DNA from: Pseudomonas sp. v388
Lineage (GTDB): Bacteria; Pseudomonadota; Gammaproteobacteria; Pseudomonadales; Pseudomonadaceae
DNA length: 64,000 nt
Assembly (NCBI RefSeq): GCF_003935425.1
Contig: NZ_RHQN01000001.1
Span: 620,001 to 684,000 of the forward strand
Direction: 5' to 3'
Made by a program: the position numbers and the translations under genes. Below, in pieces: positions 33,434 to 44,900 of the stretch. The first letter of the stretch is position 1; each line of letters opens with the position of its first letter. The notes under the pieces are model-generated. The model had not been told where the DNA came from and ran no database searches. It saw nothing but the letters and a program-made list of their open reading frames with translations.

Positions 33434-34423
33434 ATGCATAATGTCTCCAACCTGGTTGCCGTGTTGGCCTACGACGGTCTGTGTCTTTTTGAGTTTGGGA
33501 TCGCTGTTGAGATATTTGGCTTACCCCGCCCCGAGTTCGACTTTGACTGGTATCGGCATGTCGTAGTCGCTGTAGATCGCGGGCCTATGCGCGCCCTGGA
33601 AGGTGTCGAAGTCAAAGCCGATGCTGATTTGGGGGTGCTGCCAGGCGCCGGGACGATCATTATCCCTGGCTGGCGGAACCGTGATGAACCCCCACCAGAA
33701 CCGCTGCTCGACGCACTTCGTGGCGCGCATGAACGAGGGGCCCGATTGCTTTCGATTTGCTCGGGCGTGTTCGTACTGGCTGCGGCAGGGCTATTGGACG
33801 GAAAACGAGCCACTACTCACTGGCGTTATACGGATGAGCTCGCCATGCGATTTCCTGCTATTGAAGTCGATCCAGGCGTGCTGTACGTCGACAGCGGTCA
33901 AGTAATCACCTCGGCGGGCAGCGCTGCAGGCATCGATGCGTGTCTGCATCTCGTTGAACGTGATTTTGGTGCCAACATCGCCAACAGCGTCGCGCGCCGG
34001 TTGGTGATGACCCCACAACGCGCTGGAGGACAGGCGCAGTTTATTCCCACACCCGTTGCGCAAGCACCACGTCATGATCTGTCTGGGGTGCTGGAGTGGG
34101 CGCGTCACCATTTGAGCGAACCACTGACGATTACCCAACTGGCTGCAAAGGCGTTGATGAGTGAACGCACCTTCCTGCGTCGATTCACCGAAGCCACCGG
34201 TATAACCCCCAAACGCTGGTTGCAACACGAGCGCATCGCCCAAGCCCGTTTGATGCTGGAAACCTCGCAGCTGAGTAGTGAGCAGATTGCTACTCGTTGT
34301 GGTTTCGCATCGGTGGAGGGTTTCAGAGTAGCCTTTCGGAAAACGGTAGGCCTCGCACCTTCGTTGTACCGAGACGGGTTCGGGAGCCGTATTACACTAT
34401 CCGCCATAGCCGGCTGCGAATGA
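33434..34423 (+). CDS. ftrA: FtrA-type GlxA family transcriptional regulator
   Basis: About 329 residues: an N-terminal DJ-1/PfpI-like domain (AVLAYDGLCLFEFGIAVEIF, then the nucleophile-elbow region LLSICSGVFVLAAAG) and a C-terminal AraC-type double helix-turn-helix (SEPLTITQLAAKALMSERTF, IATRCGFASVEGFRVAF). FtrA-type regulators often lie opposite rhodanese genes, as here. The start at 33434 (MHNVSNLV) is chosen by family length; the open frame extends upstream into the rhodanese gene. No strong ribosome site is seen. Confidence 0.88.
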   Translation: MHNVSNLVAVLAYDGLCLFEFGIAVEIFGLPRPEFDFDWYRHVVVAVDRGPMRALEGVEVKADADLGVLPGAGTIIIPGWRNRDEPPPEPLLDALRGAHERGARLLSICSGVFVLAAAGLLDGKRATTHWRYTDELAMRFPAIEVDPGVLYVDSGQVITSAGSAAGIDACLHLVERDFGANIANSVARRLVMTPQRAGGQAQFIPTPVAQAPRHDLSGVLEWARHHLSEPLTITQLAAKALMSERTFLRRFTEATGITPKRWLQHERIAQARLMLETSQLSSEQIATRCGFASVEGFRVAFRKTVGLAPSLYRDGFGSRITLSAIAGCE

Positions 34424-34609
34424 GCGAGACGACCGGTCATGACTGATAGATCACGAGACCACAGCCCAGCTGATCAGCAGCCTAGCGCTTAGCTACTTGC
34501 TCGTTTCGCTGAGCTTTGGCTGGTGGGGCAACTGCGGTCACCCTTGAATTTTTTGCGAACTCGCGCTGGCGGTCACTCTCAAACGTTTAACTGACTGGAG
34601 GTTCCCGAC

Positions 34610-34843
34610 ATGAATGATGACCAAGCTACAAAAGCAAGCTCCACCCCGCCCAATGCACAGCCAGTGGATGCATCTGGCAAACCTGTCGACGTTGTCAAAA
34701 GAGATCTAGAGGATCGTGATGACGACACCCGCGCCGTTGACGAGGTCATAACGCCCACGTCCATTCGCGCCAAGGAGCAGGAAGCTGAGGACATAAAGCG
34801 CACCACTGACGAGATCGAGCGAAAAGTTGCAGACAGCAACTGA
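34610..34843 (+). CDS. small charged disordered protein, 77 aa
   Basis: TGGAGG precedes the ATG at good spacing. The product is rich in Asp, Lys, Thr and Pro at the start and then forms a charged helix (KEQEAEDIKRTTDEIERKVA). No hydrophobic core, no recognised family. It resembles other small charged proteins in the window and may be a stress protein. Confidence 0.6.
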   Translation: MNDDQATKASSTPPNAQPVDASGKPVDVVKRDLEDRDDDTRAVDEVITPTSIRAKEQEAEDIKRTTDEIERKVADSN

Positions 34844-34967
34844 TCAATCATTGGCCACCGGACGCCTCTCAGACAAGTTCCAATGACCAGCGCTGAGATT
34901 AATGTAGGGCGTTTGGGGCGAGGTGGACAATACGGGAGAGCAAACGCAGCGTTGGCTCCCCTTAGAC

Positions 34968-35192
34968 CTAAGCGCGATTCCACTCAACATTGGTAATGCC
35001 ATGTTTTTCCGCCTGAGGCTTGCTCAGACGGGGGATAGGGTCGTTTCGATATTTGGGAATCTGGCCGATACCCGCGTCTACGGTCGCCCAATGCCAAGCC
35101 TGCGCGTTATCCATTAAGGCCGCGCGAATGTAAAAGGTCTTGTAGGCTCTATTGAGCAGATAATCGATCCGGAAATGTTGCTCTTGCGCCAT
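34968..35192 (-). CDS. DUF6555-like small protein
   Basis: AAGGAG precedes the ATG. This 74-residue protein has FRIDYLLNRAYKTFYIRAA, AWHWATVDAGIGQIPKY and a C-terminal GITNVEWNRA, a pattern I associate with a Pseudomonas-restricted family (DUF6555). Function unknown, cytoplasmic. It stands alone between gene-free stretches. Confidence 0.65.
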   Translation of the reverse strand: MAQEQHFRIDYLLNRAYKTFYIRAALMDNAQAWHWATVDAGIGQIPKYRNDPIPRLSKPQAEKHGITNVEWNRA

Positions 35193-35574
35193 CGTTCACT
35201 CCTTTGGAAAGGTCTGATCCTCTTACCAAAAGATTGTCCGACAAAGAAATAATTCCATATATTTAACAGGCAGTTATCGAAGTCATCCGAATGAACTGCC
35301 CCGCCCGATTTGAGGTTTCCAAACGAATGGTATGTCTTGCGCCGCTTCGGCGAACTGACCTCACGAACGGGAGTCTCGTAGCGCTTATCTCCATTAAAAA
35401 AGAATGAAGATGAGACGCACATCACTCCCGGGCAACCCCCGCGCTTCCGTTTTCAACGTTAGTGTTCAGCCTGGTGAACGGAAAGCCGGTATGGCGCCAT
35501 CTTCAAGAAACCGTCTGCGCATAGCACGATCCTAACGCCAACCAACTGCTGATGCCGGCGTGGTCAGCGCTGCT
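35193..35574. other. intergenic stretch without a supported gene
   Basis: Only short or shadow frames are present. An AT-rich segment at 35240-35275 could be a promoter for the DUF6555-like gene. Nothing else is recognised. Confidence 0.45.
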
Positions 35575-35690
35575 GCAAGCGGAGCGCGCAGGTGGGAGGA
35601 TGTAAGCCCGCAGGGACGAGACTGAGCGGGTACCGCGAGGGCTCGGTTTACGCCAGCCGTCCGCCGCAGGCGGCCCACCCATACCTCGCC
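35575..35690 (+). repeat. dispersed ~100-bp repeat, copy A
   Basis: Begins GCAAGCGGAGCGCGCAGG and includes GGAGGATG, AAGCCCG, GGGCTCGGTTTACG and a GC-rich end with inverted symmetry. Related copies occur at 46178-46275 and 51168-51275 in the same orientation. Confidence 0.75.
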
Positions 35691-35710
35691 CGACGCCTCA
35701 ATCGGCCGGA

Positions 35711-36189
35711 CTACGAAAGAACGATGTAATCGTTACGCTGGACGATCCCAGCATGCGGCCCCTCAACGAGATGCACATAGCGCCCACTCACCAAATCGAT
35801 GGGCAGGCAGTCATCGACGTCCAAAACAGCGTCGGTATGAGCTTGAGTCCAATGGGACAGGATTCGCCATCGCTTCCCGCTTGTCCTTGGCAACCACCAA
35901 CACGTAGTGATGGGCTTCACCAAAGGTCTGCGACTCGTACCCGCCCAGATTGATGAAGTACAGCCGAGGTGAGTCGGGCAATGGTGCTAATGGGCTCATC
36001 TCCACCCGCCAACCTTCGATACCATCGACAGCCATCCATGAATCGATATGCACGCCCTTGGGGCTGCCGAACCAGCTCTCACGACTGCGGATATGCCTGC
36101 TCAAAGGAATCGGCAACAACAAACGCGATGTCATGAACCTCGATCTTCGCGCGAGGATGTTTACCGCCCAACATCACAACAAAAAGCAT
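35711..36189 (-). pseudogene. DUF1543 protein gene with two frameshifts
   Basis: The gene begins at ATG 36189 with MLFVVMLGGKHPRAKIEVHD, loses frame near 36083, continues in a second frame with SWFGSPKGVHIDSWMAVDG and YFINLGGYESQTFGEAHHYV, loses frame again near 35870, and finishes in a third with HTDAVLDVDDCLPIDLVSGR and HAGIVQRNDYIVLS. Joined together these form a full-length DUF1543 protein of about 160 residues; its function is unknown. Two separate shifts make a working product unlikely unless they are sequencing errors. Confidence 0.85.
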
Positions 36190-36216
36190 TCAACGCCCCA
36201 TTCAAAACCACGTCGG

Positions 36217-36609
36217 TCACTCATTGAAAAACACTGCGATCTTGTTGCCCGCCGGATCTCTCATGTAGGCAACATAGAAGTTGGGCGTGTACGCAGCTCG
36301 TGTTCCGGGAACACCCTCATCCTTCCCACCATGAATGAGACCCGCAACATACAGCGCGTCGACCTCAGCACGCGACTGAGTGCGGAAAGCAGGCATCATC
36401 CCATTGCCAGGCGTTGCGGGGTTTCCATCAAATGGCTTGCCGACATGCACCGTCCCTGGGCCGTTCAGCTTGTCGACGGTTCCGGGGAGCGAATAGCTGC
36501 TGACCCCATCGGAGTGATCTTTTTCGTAGCCCAGTGGCAGAAGAATCGAGTCGTAAAAGGCTACGGACGCGTCGACATCATTTGCACCGATCCATAAATA
36601 GCTAAGCAT
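36217..36609 (-). CDS. VOC family (glyoxalase/bleomycin-resistance-like) protein
   Basis: This 130-residue protein shows the paired beta-alpha-beta-beta-beta modules of the vicinal oxygen chelate superfamily: LSYLWIGANDVDASVAFYDS at the start and NFYVAYMRDPAGNKIAVFF at the end, with the metal-site position in the last strand. GGAGA precedes the ATG. These proteins include dioxygenases, isomerases and resistance proteins, and this one resembles small uncharacterised members. It lies 28 bases upstream of the broken DUF1543 gene. Confidence 0.85.
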   Translation of the reverse strand: MLSYLWIGANDVDASVAFYDSILLPLGYEKDHSDGVSSYSLPGTVDKLNGPGTVHVGKPFDGNPATPGNGMMPAFRTQSRAEVDALYVAGLIHGGKDEGVPGTRAAYTPNFYVAYMRDPAGNKIAVFFNE

Positions 36610-36698
36610 GATCGTCTCCGAGAATGCTTGGTTGATATCTCATGCGACCAACCCTAAGAGGCGAGATTCCCTTCGTACCCTTGCGCCTCCACATAGGC

Positions 36699-36938
36699 TC
36701 AGGCGGACAAGGGGGCTGCATGAATAATTCGGCCTGCAGCCACGTCCTCGACGATCGAGCTGACTTTGGCTTCCTCGATCTGGAACATCTTGATCATGCG
36801 GTAGAGTGCTTGAGCGTCCGGCTCGTTGCCGGCTTGGCTGAGTCGCTCGGCAATACGAACCAGCTCCACACCTGACCACTTCAAATCAGCAGCCAAGCCC
36901 CGCAGGTCTCGCCGAAGGTTTTGTTCAGGACTTCCCAT
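36699..36938 (-). CDS. hypothetical helical protein, 79 aa
   Basis: AAGGAG lies six bases before the ATG at 36938; the longer frame to 36977 lacks a site. The product is charged and predicted to be helical throughout (LRRDLRGLAADLKWSGVELV, then DAQALYRMIKMFQIEEAKVS). No domain is recognised. It lies upstream of the VOC gene on the same strand. Confidence 0.6.
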   Translation of the reverse strand: MGSPEQNLRRDLRGLAADLKWSGVELVRIAERLSQAGNEPDAQALYRMIKMFQIEEAKVSSIVEDVAAGRIIHAAPLSA

Positions 36939-37023
36939 TTCAATCTCCTTTTTTGTTCCGTTCATAGCGCCCAACATCGGCTAATCGACTAGGCAACCAA
37001 TCTAGAGCCAAGCTTCCTACGTA

Positions 37024-37245
37024 TTACTTCAGCAGCCCATGAAACGCCCTTGCGGGTGCCTCATCTGAGGTATACATGAAGTCAAAATATGGCGAGGTGT
37101 CGACGAGCCCCGGATAAACCAAAATCCACCCTTGAGATGCGCTCGGGAATCGAATCGTGACGCAGCGACTCCCCCACGTTGATTCATCGCTGCTGATGAG
37201 ACGAAAGACTTCCAGTAGGGTTGAGCAATTGTGAATTTGAGTCAT
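37024..37245 (-). CDS. hypothetical protein coupled to the 37.2 kb membrane protein
   Basis: The ATG at 37245 overlaps the stop of the upstream membrane-protein gene (ATGA), so translation is probably coupled. The 73-residue product is globular, with W and Y rich segments (WGSRCVTIRF, GWILVYPGLVDTSPYFDFMY). No family is recognised. Its pairing with a membrane protein suggests a soluble partner or regulator. Confidence 0.6.
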   Translation of the reverse strand: MTQIHNCSTLLEVFRLISSDESTWGSRCVTIRFPSASQGWILVYPGLVDTSPYFDFMYTSDEAPARAFHGLLK

Positions 37246-37784
37246 TTGAATGCGCGCCGACCAAGGAGCACGCACCTGGCGGCGAAGGCCAGACCTGCGC
37301 CACAAACCACCAGCAGCAACAAGTCACCGATCAAATTCAGTCTGAATCGCCAAGGCTCGAGTTCAGACGTCACGACTTCTAACACGCGATGCCCCTTAGG
37401 GCCCGTGAAAACCTCCAACTGGCCAGTGCGCCATGCTTCAAGAAGCTCGTTGATCACAGCAATGACTCCGCCCAGGCAAGCAAGTCCAATGAAGAAGGCA
37501 TAAAATAGTAACCGGTAGCCTGGGAGCTTGCTCAGCGTGTGGCCGTTTAGACGCGCACCTAGCGACTCGTTAAAAGTCTGATGCTGTTCACGATTGCACA
37601 GCGCTGCAGCTCCAAGCAGAACCCCACCCATCAGCATGAGGAGGTAGCCAACCGGCCATCCATCTCTGATGCCCGTCCAAGCTCCGGAGATCGTCAGCGC
37701 CAAGCCGAGCATCAACATTGAAGTCCGGTTTTGACCTTGTTTCCTTCTGTCACGTGGTCGCATTAGGTCTAGACCCATCACCAT
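37242..37784 (-). CDS. four-span membrane protein, 180 aa
   Basis: GGGAGG precedes the ATG. Hydrophobic segments are at about residues 22-40, 45-62, 92-112 and 150-172, with a polar, basic N-terminus (RPRDRRKQGQNR) and a cytoplasmic-looking loop between spans 2 and 3. No known transporter motif is seen. It forms a two-gene unit with the small protein gene whose start overlaps its stop. Confidence 0.65.
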   Translation of the reverse strand: MVMGLDLMRPRDRRKQGQNRTSMLMLGLALTISGAWTGIRDGWPVGYLLMLMGGVLLGAAALCNREQHQTFNESLGARLNGHTLSKLPGYRLLFYAFFIGLACLGGVIAVINELLEAWRTGQLEVFTGPKGHRVLEVVTSELEPWRFRLNLIGDLLLLVVCGAGLAFAARCVLLGRRAFK

Positions 37785-37883
37785 TCACAATCCTCCCTGA
37801 TCTCTCTGATGCTTCCAATTGGACAGCTGCAGGGGCAGTGCGCCGAGCTATAGCCACCCCCCCCTACGAAGGCGCTGTGCAGG

Positions 37884-38399
37884 CTAGAACAGCTCGGAGA
37901 CGAACTGTACAACCGGCTCTGGTAACAAATCCTGCGGATGATCACCACCAAGGGTGGCCAGACCACTGCTGCCTTTGATGATGCCCGAGCTGATGACATC
38001 TCCAGTTCGTAGGTCAACAACATCAACTTTGACCTCGACTTTGTCCGGGATCATAGACCACTCGGTGGCCCTGTCCTCCCAGTGCAAAATCGTCGGAAAG
38101 ATCAGAATGTCCTGGTCGCTTCTCTGCGCCTGGGAAGTGGCATCCTCATAGTTATCGGCAACACCACCCATCTGCACCATCCTGGATTTCGCGCTTATCG
38201 CGTTGAAGATGATTTTCGCCGTATTGCGACCCGACCCCCGGTAGACGTGGTTGCCGTACTCACCATCAACTGGCGTGGAAACGAAGATCCGGTCGTTGGG
38301 CGCAATCCGGGCGGAGCTGTTTTGCTGAGGTATCCACTGGTGAGAATCAGCGCAGCCAGCGAGAACGACTAAGCCACAGAGAATTACGGGAAGGCGCAT
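37884..38399 (-). CDS. DUF4823 lipoprotein
   Basis: This 171-residue protein has a lipoprotein signal with lipobox LAGC (Cys16) and no Asp at +2 alone (Ala-Asp follows), pointing to the outer membrane. The body shows the DUF4823 pattern (RIFVSTPVDGEYGNHVYRGS, ILIFPTILHWEDRATEWSMI, VDVVDLRTGDVISSG). The family is Pseudomonas and Vibrio typical, with unknown function. AAGGACG precedes the ATG. Confidence 0.85.
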   Translation of the reverse strand: MRLPVILCGLVVLAGCADSHQWIPQQNSSARIAPNDRIFVSTPVDGEYGNHVYRGSGRNTAKIIFNAISAKSRMVQMGGVADNYEDATSQAQRSDQDILIFPTILHWEDRATEWSMIPDKVEVKVDVVDLRTGDVISSGIIKGSSGLATLGGDHPQDLLPEPVVQFVSELF

Positions 38400-38533
38400 C
38401 GGTACGTCCTTGTAGGTGTCGCATTGGTAAGGCCGAGAACTCTACTTCGACCGTGATCTCTATTGCTACAACGCAGACGTATGAAAGACGCGTCCAGAAC
38501 GAAGTCAGCCTTGCCAGCAATAGGAGTAACCAC

Positions 38534-38860
38534 TTGCATCCGACGATTCCAGATGGCCGATATTTTGTTGTCAAAGGACGGCTGTGGCGTTGCTCGAATC
38601 CCGCGCTGAGCGAGGATGAGCGGCAGCGGCTGGTGCGTCAGCTTATGAATGCCCGCCGTGCAGTGAAAGCCGCGAAGGTTTCAGGTGATCCAGATGAGAT
38701 GAAGGTTGCCCGTGCCAGTGTCCAAGCTGCAAAAGTGGCATTGGGAGAACGAGGGCCGGTTTGGTGGGATGACGGGGCACCAGACCTGAATCAGCACATG
38801 GTCAGAAATACCTTTTATGCAGAATGGTTCAAACTACTCGACGTTGCCAGCGATCGCTGA
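38534..38860 (+). CDS. conserved hypothetical protein, 108 aa
   Basis: TTG at 38534 is chosen because AGGAG lies seven bases upstream; the open frame continues to a GTG at 38453 without a site. The product begins HPTIPDGRYFVVKGRLWRCS and ends with GERGPVWWDDGAPDLNQH, a pattern seen in many proteobacterial hypothetical proteins, with a charged helix (LMNARRAVKAAKVSGD) between. Probably cytoplasmic; function unknown. Confidence 0.7.
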   Translation: MHPTIPDGRYFVVKGRLWRCSNPALSEDERQRLVRQLMNARRAVKAAKVSGDPDEMKVARASVQAAKVALGERGPVWWDDGAPDLNQHMVRNTFYAEWFKLLDVASDR

Positions 38861-38993
38861 AGAAGAATGGCTTTGGTGATGCAGGAGCGACCAGTCCCGG
38901 CGCACCAGGAATATTTGCCTTGAGTGACCCCTGAATGGAATACCCCGCAATCAATGCGTTCACACTGATCACAGGGCGTCGAGGAATTTGCTA

Positions 38994-41900
38994 TCAGTTG
39001 GTCATCTGGATCGCCTTGACGATACGGGCCCTCACAGACGCAGTGAGCTTCTGCACTCCAGCCTCTTTCGCAATGCTGTAAATCATTGATTCGTCATCCA
39101 ATGCCCGTCCAGAAAATTTAGCGGCGATACTGGCAATCTCAGCTAGGCAGATCTCCATCAGACTTCGCAAAGAGTCTTCATCCACAGATCGACGGAATAC
39201 AACCTCATGATCCTCTTTGAGGCTGGATGGCCAGTAAAAGACGCCTACCTGGCTTTCGTCGTGAAAACGAAAACGTTGCTTGGCCAACTGATCGACACGA
39301 TCTCGAATTTTCGCGCCGGTTCGCACCCATCCATGCGCGCGTGCAATACGGCGAGCCAAAATTACATCGAGAATTGGGCCCTCACTTTCAACCACGTGGG
39401 CAATCATCTTCTCCAGGTTTTCGGTGTAGTCGCGCTCAAAAAAACGATCCGGATCGATGGCGTCAACGGCGCTGCTGGGATCAGCTTCGACATAGATCAG
39501 TGGCTGAGACGGAGCCACAAAAACCGTTTCGTCCTGAGCCTGAACAACCGATGCTGATCTAGCGTATTTAAGCTCTGGCAAAGCCCCTGAAGGATCATTT
39601 GCTTCAACGGTATCAACCGCACCAGCAACCACGGCGACTTGCTCGACGACTTCAATAACCTCGGCCATGGCGGCATCGACTTTCAAGCGCTGTGCTTCCT
39701 GCGCTGCATCGATAACCGCCTGTTTGGCACGTGATTCTGCAAGGAGGTCGTTCAGGCGCTGGTGTACCTTCTCTGCAGTACCCAGCGCATCGACCCACCA
39801 GTCCGTAGACCAGATCCTGACGATCTCCCAGCCTAGGCCACGCAGTACAAACTCACGAAGCTTGTCCCGGTCTCGTGCGGTGGCGCTGCGATGGTAGGTC
39901 GCGCCATCACATTCAATGCCAGCAAGGAATCGTCCAGGTGCATCAGGATGGACGACCCCGAGATCGATTCGGAATGATGAAACACCAATTTGTGTTTGGA
40001 TGTGCCAACCCTTTTTGGCCAACGCTGCGGCAACCGCTTCTTCAAATGGACTGTCGAATCCGCCTACGCTGCCCAAATTAGCCTCAGCCAAAGCTCGTGG
40101 CCCGCGCTCTGCAAATTCCAGGAAATGCTTGAGGTCTCGAACACCGATAGCTTGCGTCCGAGCCAGGTCGATCTGCTCCGGTCGCAGTGTGGAGAACAGA
40201 ACAAGCTCCTGGCGAGCGCGGGTAATTGCGACGTTGAGACGACGCTCGCCTCCGGGGCGGTTCATCGGCCCAAAATTCATCGACAGTACGCCGGCGGCGT
40301 CCTTACCGTAGGTCGTGGAGAAATAGATGATGTCGCGTTCATCACCCTGAACGCTCTCCAGATTCTTCACGAACACCGGCTCCAGTTCGGACTCTGCGAA
40401 GTATGGCTCCAGCGACGGATCCTTTCGGCATGCCTCATCTAGCATGTCCATGATGAGTTTCTGTTGCTCACCGTTGAACGTTACAACCCCAACTGTTCTT
40501 CGACTTTCCCGGAACGCTTGAGATTGAAGACGAGCAATGAGGTCTGCCACCAAGGCCCTCGCCTCAATCAGGTTCGTGCGTGAGCCTCCCTTGTCGTAGA
40601 TACCTGCGACAGGGCACAACCGCACGGCCTTGTCTGCGGTGAATGGCGATGGGAAGGTCACCAACTTCGACTGGTAGTAGCGCTGGTTCGAGAACGCGAT
40701 CAAGCTTTCATGACGGCTACGGTAGTGCCAGTTGAGGTTACGCATTGGTAGGTTGGCGCTGATGCACTCGTCCAGGATGCTTTCAAGATCGGCTTCGACA
40801 TCCTCATCGTCAGCAGTCGACTCGGCTCGATCAAAAAAGGACGTGGGCGGGAGCTGTTTAGGGTCACCTACCATCACAACTTGCTTGCCTCGAGCCATGG
40901 CACCGATGGCGTCCCAGACAGGTATCTGAGACGCTTCATCGAAGATGACCAGGTCGAATGGCGTAGATGCCGGCGGCAGATATTGCGCGATGGAAAGCGG
41001 GCTCATCAGCAAGCAAGGGGTCAACTTGGTCAACGCATCAGGTGCACGAGTCATTAGCTCACGCAACGGAATGTGTTTGGTCTTCTTGCCCATTTCATGG
41101 CGCAGCAAGCCCCAATCCGAGGAACGGCTGACACTGTCCTGACTCGGCAGATCTGCACACAGCCTCGCACGAAGCCAGTCCTTGGTCAGTGCTGTGAACT
41201 TGTCGTCCAGCGCACGGAAATCGCGAATACGCTGTTCGTGCTCGACGCTAACGAACGTCCGAATAACCTCTTCGTTATCCACCGTGGCGTTCAACCACCA
41301 GCGGGAATAGTTCACTTCCAGTACTCGCCGGACTTTTCCGGACGTGATCGCGCCCTGCTCCATCGCATTGACTATGGGGGCCAGTCCCACCGCAAAGGCT
41401 TCATCTCGAACCTTGCGCCACGAGCACCATGCCTTCAGACGCGGCTCCGAAGAGACAACCGTATCACAGTTTTTCTTGAGTTCGCTCAATGCCAGGTGTG
41501 CGGTTTCGTCGATACCCGAATCGGTGAACTGACCCACCGCTGTCAGATGCGAAGTACGCTCTCGGAGCAAGCCAAGCTTCTCGCGCAAAGTACCGCCTGC
41601 CAGAGGGATAGCACCTTCAGACTCCAGCAATGCATTGCCATCGCCAAGCAACGTCTGGAGCGGCGTCTTGTAAGCACCAATCTGCTCAGGGTTGAGCGCC
41701 AATTTCGCAATCGCAGTCGTCAGCTCTCCTTGGAACAACACTGCATTACGAACCACCTCAAGCTTAGTCTTCAGGTCATTCCAGGCAGGCACCGTTTCGC
41801 GAAGATCTGCTAGATCAGCTAACTCTCGCTCGACAGCAGCCCTGCGCTTTAGCAACTCAAAATCATTTTTCAGCGAATCTCCGCAACGCCCCTCCTCTAC

Positions 41901-44900
41901 ATGAGGATGATCGTCGACAAGCCGTCCACGCTCCTCGAGGTCACGCCGTTCGACCTGAAACCGAATCGCAGCAGTGAGCCCATCAACGTCTGTATTAAGT
42001 CCGGCCCACAGAGAATGAGTTCCTGCCGCGAGGTCGGCCAACTTATCCATCTCGGCATCGAGGCGAACCACAGTGCGCAGTCGATTAAGTTCTTCTTTCA
42101 GCTCATCCCCTAAATGGCCCTGCTCTACTAACAACAGCCCTTCGTCATCCCAAGACGCATCCTCCTTCTGGAGTCGCACTGCTGTCTGGAGCTTTATGGC
42201 TGCAACAATCCCAGTAGCATCGGACTTGGCGCCCTGCCACAAGGAGCCACACTCCTGCCCTGGTGGTAGGTCATCAATCGCGCGGCGCACAGATCGAATC
42301 TCGACCCACGTCGCCAGCTCCTTGGCATTGTCGATCTCTTCTTCAAACGTCTGCGCCGGGGCCAATAGCCCTGCGATTCGGCGCTTACCGAACCAGGATT
42401 TAGGCCAGAAAGCCTCTTCAGCCTCAGCCCACTCACGATGCAGAAGTTCGACATCAATCGTGTCGATCGTATCGTTGTAAGTCGCTTGCAGTTGCCCCTT
42501 GAGCTCTTCCACTTGGCCAAGGAGAACGACGGCTTGCCCTAATACATCAGTGACGCTCTGCGGCCAGGCTGGGCCGAGATCGGAGAAAGCAGCGCGGCGT
42601 TGCTGCAGCAGATCGATGCCCAGTTTGGCATCTGCCATTACACGAGACGACCATGGCGTCGAAAGCTTCGAGTTGATTTCGCGGTGCTGTTCAACCCAGC
42701 TGCAGCCATCGCTCAAGCGTTGAGAGATAGAGCGAGCATCAGGTTTCAGAGCAAAACGCCAATCGTGCCCTGCCGCCGCTGGCAGTACCCGTGAAAGAAT
42801 CGATAGACCGTCCAGGGTAGTAGGTGTGTATTGGGTGGCAGGAAGTGCAGTCAACTCAACGAAGCGATCTGCAGCTTTTTGCACCTCCAACACACTGGGC
42901 AAGACGTCTCTCGCCGCTTGCACAAATTGCTGCTGCCAGTGAGGCGACCATTCGGCTTGACCGACCGGAGACAAGGCGTTGCCAGCGAGCTGATCAAAGC
43001 CTACAGCCTGCGCGTTGACCTCAAGTCGATCGCCCAGCTCACGCAGTTCAAGCATCGCCTTCTGGTCATGGATATCAGGGGATGCCCAGCCAATCGGCGC
43101 TACAGCTTCGTCAACTCCGGATGTGACGGTGCCAATCGCGTCGTAGATCGTATAGCCATTGCGATGACGGCGATGAAGCCGTTCGACGTAGATGTTCAGA
43201 CTGTCCCGCAACGTCGCGAGACGCTGGGCCTCAACTTCCCATGCCGCCGAATCAACATGCCCTTTCGCTTCCCAAGCTGATTGCAGTTGGGCGAGCACAT
43301 CAGTCTTCCGCGCCTTGCTCGAATGGAGCTCAAGGCAAAACTCACCCAAACCGATTTCACGAAGGCGTCGATAAACGACGTCCAGTGCAGCGATCTTCTC
43401 AGAGACAAAAAGAACTCGACGGCCTTGGGCGATCGACTGCGCAATCATGTTAGAGATGGTCTGGCTCTTGCCAGTACCCGGTGGGCCAATCAGAACGAAG
43501 TCCTTACCCTTCGCAGCCGCCATCACAGCCGCGAGCTGGGATGAATCAGATGGCAGCGGGCAGAAAACATCCGTCGGGCCATAGTCACGATCCAGCGACT
43601 CAGCTTCGGGGAACGGTGTATCGGAGACAAACGAGTCCCGAGGCGTGTCGAGCAGATGCTGGACTACTGGGCTCTGCCGCAAGTGCTCGGCGTTCTCAAC
43701 CAAATCCTTCCACATGAGGTATTTGGCGAATGAGAACATGGAGAGCACCACGTCTTCGTTGAGCTCCCAGCCAGGAATGTCCTTGATGGCATGACCGACT
43801 TTCTTCCATATGCCTGCGATATCGAGACCCGAGTCATCACGAGGCAACTCGTTTTCCAGCGAACCTAATCCCAGCTCAAAATCCTGGCGGAGCATCTCGA
43901 TCAGCGTGGGGTTGAAGCGCGGTTCATCATCGTGCAACACCATGGTGAACCCCGAGCGAGCACTCTTACGCTCCAACGTCACCGGGATCAGTACCAGCGG
44001 TGCTTTGTACTTCTGCCCTGCCCTGTCTTCACGCGTCCAACTCAGAAAGCCAATCGCCAAGAACAACGTGTTGGAACCGCCTTCTTGCAGCGCGGTACGT
44101 GCACCTCGATAAAGTTCGGTGAGTCGGACATCCATCTCATTGGAAGTCAATGCAACAAACACTTCTCTGCGCTTGAGTGCATCCTCGGCATGTCGATGAC
44201 GTACGTCCTCACGTTCACGTTGTTCATAAAGCGCTCGTTCCCGTGGATCAGTGCCGTCCATTAGATCTGGTCGGGTAAGCAACTTGAGCGACTGACCACT
44301 TGCCAAGATGTCCTCGAGCGCTCCCGGGTCTGGAGACTCAAGCTTCAGCGAACGTTTGCCTGTTTTGAAGTTGAGCAGGTTGTTTCGAAGAGACAGATCC
44401 AAAAGCTTGCGCTGCCAGCGACCCAGACGGTCGGAGGGATTTAGCTTGGACAGATCCTCGACCTGAACCTCAACATTATCCTCGGCGAGACCAAGCCCTT
44501 CCTCCACCAGTAACGGTGGTGGCGCGTCTGACGATTCCTCAGTGGCTACGCGCGCAATTTGGGATTCGGCGCTCGCAAGCGGCTTGATTCGCTGCAGGCG
44601 CGCTCGGCGGACGTCCAGAAGCATCTCAAAACGGCTGTCAGCATCCTCCTCAACCTGCTTGGCCCCTCGTTCAACAGCATAGGAGAAAGCCGGAACCGGG
44701 TTCTGCGTGACGAGCGTCGTTTCAAAGAGCACAAGCTCCTGAAGCTTGACTCGCTTACGCACCGCAGTGACATCGTCGACCAGCGCAGTAGTGAACTCTT
44801 CCGGCTTTAGCCACAGCCCAGCGAATGCATGCCCATGGGTAAACACGATCACGGGATTGAGACCCGCTTGCTCAAGCGCAGCGCAAAAAAGCAGCGTCAG

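Noticed and set aside
35114-35425. 103-codon minus-strand frame overlapping the DUF6555-like gene
   Set aside because: It lies out of frame over a better supported gene, and its start has no ribosome site.
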